A stretch of DNA of 21,004 nucleotides from UBA6022 sp036382575. Its GTDB lineage: Bacteria > Patescibacteriota > Saccharimonadia > Saccharimonadales > Saccharimonadaceae. The DNA lies in the NCBI GenBank assembly GCA_036382575.1, contig DASVHL010000054.1, positions 1 through 21,004 on the forward strand. The letters are read 5' to 3'. A model generated the notes under the pieces. The model was given only the letters and a program-made list of their open reading frames with translations, was not told where the DNA came from and ran no database searches. Below are positions 1 to 6,426 of the stretch, in pieces (position 1 is the first letter of the stretch; every line of letters begins with the position of its first letter). Made by a program: the position numbers and the translations under genes.

Positions 1-82
1 CGATTAGAATCAAGATTGATCGGTAAGCATTAGGTTTGCTAAAAAATTCCTGAGTTTCTGTAATAATTGCGTCAAACATCAT
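1..82 (-). CDS. 5' part of an unidentified protein, cut by the window edge
   Basis: Reading leftward from an ATG at 82-80 (a second ATG follows at 79-77), the frame stays open to the window edge. It encodes 27 residues that begin MMFDAIITETQEFFSKPNAY and continue into a hydrophobic Ile/Leu stretch. The last residues look like the start of a membrane segment, so an integral membrane protein is possible. The start is divergent from the glycosyltransferase operon at 243, and the roughly 160 bases between them would hold both promoters. A weak TAGG lies just upstream of the ATG. The fragment is too short to name a family. Confidence 0.45.
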   Translation of the reverse strand, partial: MMFDAIITETQEFFSKPNAYRSILILI

Positions 83-153
83 GCCTAGTTTACCATTTTG
101 GGTGGTGTAATGCGACCAACTACATGGTGTATTATTTTCCCTGTCATTTGCTG

Positions 154-182
154 TTGTAAAAGCATAAGCGCCGCTCTATAAT
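154..182 (+). promoter_or_regulatory. Sigma-70-type promoter of the alpha-glucan operon
   Basis: TTGTAA at 154-159 and TATAAT at 177-182 are separated by exactly 17 bases. Transcription would start near 189-190, leaving a leader of about 53 bases before the ATG at 243. Confidence 0.7.
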
Positions 183-207
183 GATCAGTAAAGTAGTGGG
201 AATAAGA

Positions 208-242
208 AGGAGCGTTCAAGCGAAAGCTTGTAGACAGAGGGT
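208..242 (+). promoter_or_regulatory. Leader with AAGGAG, a GAAA-loop hairpin and a second purine-rich site before the GT4 start
   Basis: AAGGAG at 208-213 is a good Shine-Dalgarno sequence but lies about 30 bases from the ATG at 243. Between them is a perfect 5-bp hairpin, CAAGC (217-221), GAAA loop, GCTTG (226-230). A second site, AGAGGG at 236-241, is almost touching the ATG. A TAG in frame at 231-233 excludes an upstream start in this frame. Confidence 0.4.
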
Positions 243-1466
243 ATGAATATACTGATGCTCGGGTGGGAGCTTCCGCCACATAACAGCGGTGGATTAGGTG
301 TTGCATGTTATTACATGTCCAAGGCCTTAGCTTTGCAGGGCGCAAAAATCGACTTCGTTGTTCCCTATCAGGCGCATCATCCTGAATCTGAATTTATGAC
401 AATTCACGCGGCCACTCCCCTTGGCCCGTTACACCGCAATGGCCTGATGGGGTCATATGATAGTAAATATCTGCAGCAAATTGGCCTTAAAGAAGCCGAT
501 AGTCGCAACCTTACAGATATGCGCGGTGTTCAAAAGCGTTATGTCGAGTTTGTTGAAGAGATGGTTAAAGATACCCAGCCTGATGCTATCCATGCTCATG
601 ATTGGCTGACTATGGAGGCTGGTATGCGCGCCAAAGAACTGACCGATGCGCCGTTAATTGTGCACGTTCACGCGACTGAATTCGACCGTTCGGGTGAAGC
701 GTTTGGCAACCCTATCGTTCACGAAATTGAATACCAGGGATTAATGATGGCTGACCGCATCATAGCCGTCAGCAATATTACTAAGGGTATTATTATTAAA
801 AAATACGGTATACCTGCTGACAAAATTGAAGTTGTTCATAATGCTATCGATGTTGCCAGTATGGGTGAGTATGGTTATGACCGCCGCACATATAAATACC
901 TTGAATCGTTAAAAGACGAAGGGTATACAGTGATTGCAACCGTGACTCGCTTCACGATTCAAAAAGGTTTAACGCATTTCGTCCGGGCTGCAGCGCGTGC
1001 CAGTGAAAAGCATCACAAGCTGATCTTTCTGCTAGCTGGTGATGGTGAGCAGCGTGATGAATTAATGCGTCTGAGCGCCGAGCTAGGCATTGCCGACAAA
1101 GTATTCTTTACGGGATTTGTTCGCGGCAAACAGTGGCGTGATGCGTATAACGTTGCTGATATCTTTGTCATGAGCTCTGTCAGTGAGCCGTTTGGCCTAA
1201 CCGCACTAGAGGCTGCACACCATGACGCAGCCCTGATCGTTTCACGACAATCTGGCGTTGGCGAAGTGTTACATAGCATCTTTCGTTATGATTTTTGGGA
1301 TGTTGATGCTTTGGCTGATCAAATTGTTGGTATCGCGACTTCACCTGCCCTTGCGCACGACCTAAAGGCTAACATCAAGCACGAGTATGCACGTATTTCG
1401 TGGTCTGATGTTGCCCATCAGTGCCTAAAGATCTATGGCCGCATGAAAACGGGAGTGATCGTCTGA
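243..1466 (+). CDS. GT4-family glycosyltransferase, glycogen/alpha-glucan synthase-like
   Basis: This 407-aa protein is a GT-B retaining glycosyltransferase that probably transfers glucose from a nucleotide sugar to alpha-glucan in the cytoplasm. The N-terminal glycine-rich acceptor-side motif (SGGLGVA, residues 15-21) and HVHATE (141-146) are typical. The C-terminal donor domain has the phosphate-binding R236 and K241 in TRFTIQKG, a GDGEQRDEL segment near 266-274, and the EX7E motif E315-E323 in SEPFGLTALE. The length fits GT4 enzymes and is shorter than classical GlgA (about 480 aa). The start at 243 keeps the usual hydrophobic beta strand MNILMLGWELPP. The stop TGA overlaps the next ATG by one base, so translation is probably coupled to the GH57 gene. 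Its two glycoside-hydrolase neighbours support an alpha-glucan role, but the exact donor and acceptor cannot be read from sequence. Confidence 0.85.
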   Translation: MNILMLGWELPPHNSGGLGVACYYMSKALALQGAKIDFVVPYQAHHPESEFMTIHAATPLGPLHRNGLMGSYDSKYLQQIGLKEADSRNLTDMRGVQKRYVEFVEEMVKDTQPDAIHAHDWLTMEAGMRAKELTDAPLIVHVHATEFDRSGEAFGNPIVHEIEYQGLMMADRIIAVSNITKGIIIKKYGIPADKIEVVHNAIDVASMGEYGYDRRTYKYLESLKDEGYTVIATVTRFTIQKGLTHFVRAAARASEKHHKLIFLLAGDGEQRDELMRLSAELGIADKVFFTGFVRGKQWRDAYNVADIFVMSSVSEPFGLTALEAAHHDAALIVSRQSGVGEVLHSIFRYDFWDVDALADQIVGIATSPALAHDLKANIKHEYARISWSDVAHQCLKIYGRMKTGVIV

Positions 1467-2695
1467 TGAGCAAGCGCGGCATAACTCTTTACCTTCACGT
1501 CCACCAGCCGCTGCGCGTGCGCCAGTATAGTATTTTCGATACGGCTGAAAACCATGATTATTTTGATGAATCTGACACGACAAGTGATCGTAACAATGAA
1601 AAGATCCTTCGCAAGGTAGCTGATAAATCATACCGTCCGATGAATGAGCTGCTAGAAAAGCTGCTTCACCGTCACCCTGAATTCAAGGTCTCACTGAGTA
1701 TCACCGGCACCTTTATCGAACAGGCTGAGCAATGGGCACCAGATGTCTTAGATAGCTTTAAACGACTGGTTGCAACCGGTCAGGTAGAGATTGTGGCTGA
1801 AACCTACTATCATTCACTTGCGTTCTTTTATAGCCGTAATGAATTTGAGCGACAGGTTGATATGCACCGCGACAAAATTCGAGAGCTATTCGGCGTTGAA
1901 ACAAACGTCTTCCGTAACACGGAGCTGTCATACAACGACGAGTTGGCTAAATGGGCTGATGGCTATGGATTCAAGGGTATCTTGGCTGAAGGCTGGGATC
2001 CTATTCTCGAATGGCGTAGTCCTAACTATGTCTACCGACCACCGAACACACAGAATATCGGACTATTGCTGAAAAATTATCGCCTCAGTGATGACTTGGC
2101 GTTCCGTTTTAGTAACAAAGCCTGGTCGCAGTGGCCATTAACTGCTGATACCTATAGCGAATGGACAAACGCCTCGATTACTGATAGCCCACTGGTTAAC
2201 TTATTTATGGACTATGAAACCTTCGGTGAACACCAATGGGCAGATACGGGTATCTTTGAGTTCTTTGAGGGCTTTGTGGGCAAATGGCTTGATAACCCAG
2301 ATAACACATTCTACACCGTATCAGAGGCTATTGCTCAGCATCAGCCAATTGGCGAATTAAGCATGCCACACACTGTCACTTGGGCAGACAGCGAACGTGA
2401 TCTGACCGCCTGGTTAGGTAATAATATGCAACAGGAGGCATTGCGTCATTTGTATGACCTAGAAGATCAAATTATGCGCACGAATGACGAGACATTGATT
2501 AATGACTGGCGCAAATTGCAGACATCCGACCACGTCTATTATATGTGTACCAAATGGTTTACCGACGGTGATGTGCACGCGTACTTTAGCCCGTATGACT
2601 CACCGTATGATGCTTTTTTGTATTTTATGAATGCACTGCGTGATGTTCGCTATCGATTAATGGAATATCATCGCCACGGAGGTCTTCGTGGGTAG
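1466..2695 (+). CDS. GH57 family glycoside hydrolase (alpha-amylase type)
   Basis: This is a 409-aa GH57 enzyme that cleaves or rearranges alpha-1,4-glucan. All five conserved regions of the family can be seen: HVHQP (residues 11-15), GQVEIVAETYYHS (105-117), GILAEGWDP (171-179) with nucleophile E175, LFMDYETFGEH (246-256) with acid/base D249, and HTVTWADSERDLTAWLGN (302-319). The start was placed at ATG 1466, 15 codons inside the longest open frame, because it overlaps the upstream TGA by one base, has GGGAG at 1451-1455, and places HQP close to the N-terminus as is usual. No signal peptide is present, so it is probably cytoplasmic. The length matches the short alpha-amylase subgroup and is below the 4-alpha-glucanotransferase and branching-enzyme subgroups. 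Substrate specificity is inferred from the operon. Confidence 0.9.
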   Translation: MSKRGITLYLHVHQPLRVRQYSIFDTAENHDYFDESDTTSDRNNEKILRKVADKSYRPMNELLEKLLHRHPEFKVSLSITGTFIEQAEQWAPDVLDSFKRLVATGQVEIVAETYYHSLAFFYSRNEFERQVDMHRDKIRELFGVETNVFRNTELSYNDELAKWADGYGFKGILAEGWDPILEWRSPNYVYRPPNTQNIGLLLKNYRLSDDLAFRFSNKAWSQWPLTADTYSEWTNASITDSPLVNLFMDYETFGEHQWADTGIFEFFEGFVGKWLDNPDNTFYTVSEAIAQHQPIGELSMPHTVTWADSERDLTAWLGNNMQQEALRHLYDLEDQIMRTNDETLINDWRKLQTSDHVYYMCTKWFTDGDVHAYFSPYDSPYDAFLYFMNALRDVRYRLMEYHRHGGLRG

Positions 2696-4628
2696 GCCAA
2701 TCGTCCTAAGTAATGGTGAGCTGCATGTCGGCATTAATAACTTTGGGCTAGTGCATGACTTTTATTTCCCATACGTTGGGCTAGAGAACCACGCAGCAGG
2801 CGATCGTTTGCGTCATCGGGTTGGCGTCTGGATTGACGGCGCTATCAGTTGGCTGGATGACGGTGATTGGCAATTATCATTCACCTACCCACATCATTCA
2901 TTGATTGGTCATACGACTGCCAAAAATGAACGTATTGGTGTGATTATTGAATTTGATGATGCGGTTGATGCTAACGTCAGTGTGTTTATGCGTAATATCC
3001 ACGTGATTAATTTATGGAATCAAGATCGTGAAATCCGACTGTTCATGCACCAAGCCTTTGTGATTGGTGATGCACGCAGTAATACTGACACAGCCCAGTA
3101 CTTGCCTGATAGCGATGCTATTTTGCATTATCGTGGTCGACGTGCCTTTATTGTTTCCGGCACGAGCGACGGCGCGCCATTTGATCAGCATACAGTTGGC
3201 CTGTTTGGCATCGAAGGCTACGAAGGTTCGTACCGTGATGCTGACGACGGCAACCTAACTGGGGCTAATGTCGAACATGGCCGCGTAGATTCTGCTCTTC
3301 GATTTGCGCTCAACGTCCCTGCGCTTAGTTCGGCACGCGTCCATTATTGGATTGCAGCGGGTACCTCAATGCGTGAAGCACTCTATGTTCATAAGCAAAT
3401 TCGTGAAGATGGTATTCAGACTCGTTTACATAAAACAGCTGGTTGGTGGCACGAATGGCTCGCACCAGCCCTACACGTATCTGAAAAGATTGATCCTGCG
3501 CACCGTGAAAACTTTCTGCGTAGCGTCATGATTATTAAATCACAGATTGATAACCGCGGTGCCGTGATCGCAAGTACCGATAGTTCGATGCTGAATTATT
3601 CGCGCGATGCATATGCATACTGCTGGCCACGTGATGGCGCCTATGTGCTGTGGCCACTGATTCGTATGGGGTATGAAGATGAACCACGACGCTTCTTTGA
3701 CTTTTGTCGCCGTGGACTGCATCCAAATGGCTATTTGATGCATAAGTACCGCGCAGACGGTGCACTGGGCAGCAGCTGGCACCCATACACGCATGACGGT
3801 GTTTATGCACCACCTATTCAGGAAGATGAAACAGCCTTGACTCTATTTGTCTTTGCGCAGTTCTATCAAATGCACCCTAGTCCACGTTTACTGCATGATT
3901 TCTATGAACCAATGGTCAAGCCTATGGCTGATTTCATGGCGGGATATATCGATGAGACAACTGGCCTACCAAAGCCATCATATGATCTATGGGAAGAGGT
4001 ATTTTTAACGACGACATACACGACATCTGTCGTATATGCTTCACTGCTCGCGGCCGCAGAATTAGCGGAGATCGCTCATGATTCAGACAACGCCGTCAAG
4101 TGGCGATCAGCCGCTGATGATATCTCAACAGCTGCACACAAACATTTATTCAATCAAAACCGACAATCATTCTACAAAGGCATTATTGTTAAAGATGGTC
4201 AGATCGAGCGTAACGAGACGATTGATATGTCAAGTATCTTTGGCGCCTTTATGTTCGGTTTGTTCCCCGTCGGAAGCGACCAGCTGACCGCTGCTGTTAA
4301 CACGCTTGCGACTACCTTTGACAGCAATAATCCTTCAGTTGGTTTACCTCGCTACGAGAATGACAATTACCGACGCACTGACGACAGTGTCACAGGCAAC
4401 TGGTGGATTATTACATCACTCTGGATGGCACAGTACCACCTAGAAACCGATGAGCGTGATAAAGCTGTCCAAATCCTCAACTGGGTACTCGACCACACCA
4501 GCAGCACTGGCATCATGTCGGAACAAATCAATCCGCACGATCATTCGTTTGTGTCGGTCGCTCCACTTACCTGGAGTCATGCCGAGTACGTTGCATCATT
4601 ACTTGATATGATTACTGAGAAAAAATAA
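2688..4628 (+). CDS. GH15 glucoamylase (glucan 1,4-alpha-glucosidase)
   Basis: This 646-aa GH15 protein should release glucose from the non-reducing ends of alpha-glucan. Residues 1 to about 250 form the beta-sandwich domain typical of prokaryotic glucoamylases, starting with the characteristic NGELHVGINNFG. Residues from about 270 form the (alpha/alpha)6 barrel, with YCWPRDGAYVLWPL (311-324), the general acid in DLWEE (E436 or E437), and the general base E612 in MSEQINPHD. The start is GTG at 2688. GGAGGT at 2678-2683 is an excellent ribosome binding site four bases upstream, and the gene overlaps the GH57 stop by 8 bases. No export signal is visible. It probably acts on the same polymer as its two upstream neighbours. 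Confidence 0.93.
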   Translation: MGRPIVLSNGELHVGINNFGLVHDFYFPYVGLENHAAGDRLRHRVGVWIDGAISWLDDGDWQLSFTYPHHSLIGHTTAKNERIGVIIEFDDAVDANVSVFMRNIHVINLWNQDREIRLFMHQAFVIGDARSNTDTAQYLPDSDAILHYRGRRAFIVSGTSDGAPFDQHTVGLFGIEGYEGSYRDADDGNLTGANVEHGRVDSALRFALNVPALSSARVHYWIAAGTSMREALYVHKQIREDGIQTRLHKTAGWWHEWLAPALHVSEKIDPAHRENFLRSVMIIKSQIDNRGAVIASTDSSMLNYSRDAYAYCWPRDGAYVLWPLIRMGYEDEPRRFFDFCRRGLHPNGYLMHKYRADGALGSSWHPYTHDGVYAPPIQEDETALTLFVFAQFYQMHPSPRLLHDFYEPMVKPMADFMAGYIDETTGLPKPSYDLWEEVFLTTTYTTSVVYASLLAAAELAEIAHDSDNAVKWRSAADDISTAAHKHLFNQNRQSFYKGIIVKDGQIERNETIDMSSIFGAFMFGLFPVGSDQLTAAVNTLATTFDSNNPSVGLPRYENDNYRRTDDSVTGNWWIITSLWMAQYHLETDERDKAVQILNWVLDHTSSTGIMSEQINPHDHSFVSVAPLTWSHAEYVASLLDMITEKK

Positions 4629-4629
4629 T

Positions 4630-5346
4630 ATGAAACAGCATATTATTCACAAAGGCAAAGCAAAACTTCAACAGCTTGTGCCTGCCAAGGTGATGCAGTC
4701 ACGTCTACGTAAACGAGTATTCCAACAGTTCGCAGTAAAGCTAGGTCTGGTGTATTTTGGCTATGTTGATCAACGGGATGATGAGCATAGTTTGGTGCGC
4801 GGCGTAACCGTATCTACAAAGCACCGCGACAACCACTACTGTATCGGATCGTTTGATGGTTATGACGTAACGGTAGTCGAACGCGTCGATACACTTCACT
4901 TTCCTGGTAAAGAGTCGAGGACACACAATTGGACCGTTATGACGTTCGACTTGCATCGTAATCATGACATTCCACATGTCTTTATGGGACTAGCGACGCG
5001 CCACGACACATTCCATGCACATTTATTAACCAAACTCGCGCATTTTGCCAAGATTCATGTCGGCGTTTTAGGTCAGTATGAGCCGGGATTTACTAATCAT
5101 TACGAATTATTCGCCAAACCGGAACAGGCGCTGACAATCGAACGGCTATTCAATCCTGCCGTCGCTAAAACAATCGCCAGTAGTTTTGGCCACTTTATGT
5201 TAGAGATTGACGACGGAACCCTGTATGTGTACGCCGAAGGCCAACGGCCAACCATGACACTACTAGAAAAAATGCTGCAGTGTGGCATTTGGATGGCGCA
5301 CGTTGCCGATGATTTTGAAGACAATGCGCTCGATGAAGCGCAGTAA
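4630..5346 (+). CDS. Unknown 238-aa protein, last gene of the glucan operon
   Basis: Not recognised. The start lies one base after the GH15 stop, so it is almost certainly part of the same transcript and may be translationally coupled; no strong Shine-Dalgarno is seen. The first 40 residues are basic (Lys/Arg-rich) and contain a short hydrophobic stretch, VKLGLVYFGY (36-45), which is too short for a clear membrane span. The rest alternates beta-like and charged segments and is unusually rich in His (for example HNWTVMTFDLHRNHDIPHVF and RHDTFHAHLL). There is a single Cys near residue 82 and another near 218. No catalytic motif is recognised. A role in glucan metabolism is only guilt by association. 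Confidence 0.75.
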   Translation: MKQHIIHKGKAKLQQLVPAKVMQSRLRKRVFQQFAVKLGLVYFGYVDQRDDEHSLVRGVTVSTKHRDNHYCIGSFDGYDVTVVERVDTLHFPGKESRTHNWTVMTFDLHRNHDIPHVFMGLATRHDTFHAHLLTKLAHFAKIHVGVLGQYEPGFTNHYELFAKPEQALTIERLFNPAVAKTIASSFGHFMLEIDDGTLYVYAEGQRPTMTLLEKMLQCGIWMAHVADDFEDNALDEAQ

Positions 5347-5359
5347 ATAGTGGGTGTAT

Positions 5360-5632
5360 TTACCACCAGTACATAAGTGAGAAAATAGCGTCAAATGCAT
5401 CTCTGAATGTTTCACGTCGTCCGTTTAGGGCAGCGAGTAGAAACATTAAGCCGCAAATGGCGGCTGGAACGATAACTGTTGCAATAATAAATCCATCATG
5501 CCCAACATAACGCCAGACAGCGACGATCCCCAGCATAACGAGCCCAGATAAAATGCCTGCAATTATTGTCAGTGGCCAGCTGCGTTTGTAGCGGCGAATC
5601 CGTTCTTTTTGTCTGTATTCATGATCTAACAT
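5360..5632 (-). CDS. Small two-TM membrane protein of unknown function
   Basis: This is a 90-aa protein starting MLDHEYRQKERIRRYKRSW. A strongly basic N-terminus is followed by two predicted membrane spans at about 20-40 and 48-69, then an amphipathic tail ending in Trp-Trp. The positive-inside rule suggests a cytoplasmic N-terminus. The longest open frame extends upstream through the tRNA-Tyr gene and its terminator, so the internal ATG at 5632 was chosen. There is no Shine-Dalgarno. TACTAT at 5645-5640 ends 7 bases before the ATG, so a leaderless transcript is possible. It is convergent with the glucan operon, with 13 bases between stops. Family not recognised. Confidence 0.6.
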   Translation of the reverse strand: MLDHEYRQKERIRRYKRSWPLTIIAGILSGLVMLGIVAVWRYVGHDGFIIATVIVPAAICGLMFLLAALNGRRETFRDAFDAIFSLMYWW

Positions 5633-5670
5633 ATTAGAAATAGTACCATACTGCCTATATACATATATCA

Positions 5671-5699
5671 AGAAAAACGCCACGTCCTTTCGGAGTGGC
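5671..5699 (-). terminator. Intrinsic terminator of the tRNA-Thr/tRNA-Tyr unit
   Basis: On the minus strand GCCACTCC pairs with GGACGTGGC across a GAAA tetraloop (8 bp, one bulged C; 5699-5679), followed by GTTTTTC. It lies 10 bases after the tRNA-Tyr 3' end. Confidence 0.8.
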
Positions 5700-5708
5700 A
5701 TCATTCTA

Positions 5709-5794
5709 TGGTACAGGGGGCAAGATTCGAACTTGCGAAGGCATATGCCGACAGATTTACAGTCTGTTGTGTTTGACCGCTTCACTACCCCTGC
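5709..5794 (-). tRNA. tRNA-Tyr (anticodon GTA)
   Basis: This is an 86-nt class II tRNA with encoded CCA (complement of 5709-5711). The anticodon stem-loop CAGACTGTAAATCTG has GTA after the invariant T. The long variable arm is as expected for bacterial tRNA-Tyr. The T arm contains GTTCGAAT. The acceptor stem is GCAGGGG/CCCCTGT with a G-U first pair. It follows tRNA-Thr by 17 bases and shares its promoter. Confidence 0.95.
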
Positions 5795-5811
5795 GCACGT
5801 ACTTTAAGATA

Positions 5812-5888
5812 TGGAGCCGCTTTACGGATTCGAACCGTAGACCTGCTGTTTACAAAACAGCTGCTCTAACCAGCTGAGCTAAAGCGGC
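5812..5888 (-). tRNA. tRNA-Thr (anticodon TGT)
   Basis: This is a 77-nt tRNA with encoded CCA. The acceptor stem is GCCGCTT/AAGCGGC with discriminator T. The D arm contains AGCTCAGCTGGTTAGAGC, the anticodon loop TTTTGTAA gives TGT, and the T loop is TTCGAAT. It is the first gene of a two-tRNA transcript. Confidence 0.95.
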
Positions 5889-5912
5889 ATCACATCTCAA
5901 AGTACAGATATA

Positions 5913-5941
5913 AGTGTACCGAATAACTGTAATCATTTCAA
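5913..5941 (-). promoter_or_regulatory. Promoter of the tRNA-Thr/tRNA-Tyr unit
   Basis: On the minus strand TTGAAA (5941-5936) and TACACT (5918-5913) are separated by 17 bases. The start would be near 5906, about 18 bases before the mature tRNA-Thr 5' end. Confidence 0.6.
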
Positions 5942-5960
5942 GTGTAAAAAGGTGCATATA

Positions 5961-5978
5961 ACGTATCTAGCTATACGT
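5961..5978 (+). repeat. Dyad repeat upstream of the 121-aa gene promoter
   Basis: ACGTAT (5961-5966) and ATACGT (5973-5978) are perfect 6-bp inverted arms around CTAGCT. It lies just upstream of the -35 at 5982 and may be an operator half of the two-dyad region. Confidence 0.45.
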
Positions 5979-5981
5979 AGC

Positions 5982-6010
5982 TTGCATATGAGTAACATAT
6001 ATTGTAATAT
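5982..6010 (+). promoter_or_regulatory. Promoter of the 121-aa/733-aa operon
   Basis: TTGCAT (5982-5987) and TAATAT (6005-6010) are spaced by exactly 17 bases. The start would be near 6017, with GGAG at 6027-6030 serving the ATG at 6038. The -10 lies inside a 22-bp palindrome (separate entry). Confidence 0.6.
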
Positions 6011-6015
6011 ATGTT
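5994..6015. repeat. 22-bp palindrome covering the -10 box, candidate operator
   Basis: AACATATATT (5994-6003) and AATATATGTT (6006-6015) are perfect 10-bp inverted arms separated by GT. The right arm covers the -10 box. A dimeric repressor bound here would occlude RNA polymerase. Because the arms are AT-rich, the palindrome alone is moderate evidence. Confidence 0.55.
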
Positions 6016-6037
6016 AAATATCTAATGGAGATACTCT

Positions 6038-6403
6038 ATGGCACGACGCGCAAATACAAATGCATTCGAACAAGCAAAAATTAATCACGACAAAGTTATT
6101 AACAAAACCCCTATTGGTCGCACTGCACTTATTAATTCGATCGACAGTCTTACAGAGACTGGCGATGATGCTGTTAAAAATGGCACGATCACTATTCAGC
6201 ACTATGCAGAAACGATGCAAAGTGTCCTCACGCCAATCGATAGTGAAGAATACACCAAGCCACCACTTCGTGAAGCAACATTTAGTGAATACGCTGGTAA
6301 GTTAGCCGTATTTAACATGATTAACAGCGCTAATATTCCCGAGGAAGCACCTGCCGCACCGACTGACACATCTAAAATTGACACCGCAAAGCGCAAAGCC
6401 TAG
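6038..6403 (+). CDS. Unknown 121-aa protein
   Basis: Not recognised. The ATG at 6038 follows GGAG with 7-base spacing. The protein is soluble, with a basic start (MARRANTNAFEQAK), a mainly helical middle and an Ala/Pro/Thr-rich tail (PEEAPAAPTDTSK) that is probably disordered and ends basic (AKRKA). No Cys, Trp or membrane span is present. The gene is followed 23 bases later by the 733-aa gene on the same strand with no terminator between, so the two probably share the dyad-bearing promoter. It might be a partner or target of the larger protein, but nothing in the sequence proves this. Confidence 0.75.
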   Translation: MARRANTNAFEQAKINHDKVINKTPIGRTALINSIDSLTETGDDAVKNGTITIQHYAETMQSVLTPIDSEEYTKPPLREATFSEYAGKLAVFNMINSANIPEEAPAAPTDTSKIDTAKRKA

Positions 6404-6426
6404 CAAACCTTACAGATTGAATCACT

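Noticed and set aside
5633..5785. Upstream extension of the small membrane protein frame
   Set aside because: It runs through the tRNA-Tyr gene and its terminator, which cannot be coding.
5695..5877. 60-aa rightward frame
   Set aside because: It is the antisense of tRNA-Tyr and tRNA-Thr.
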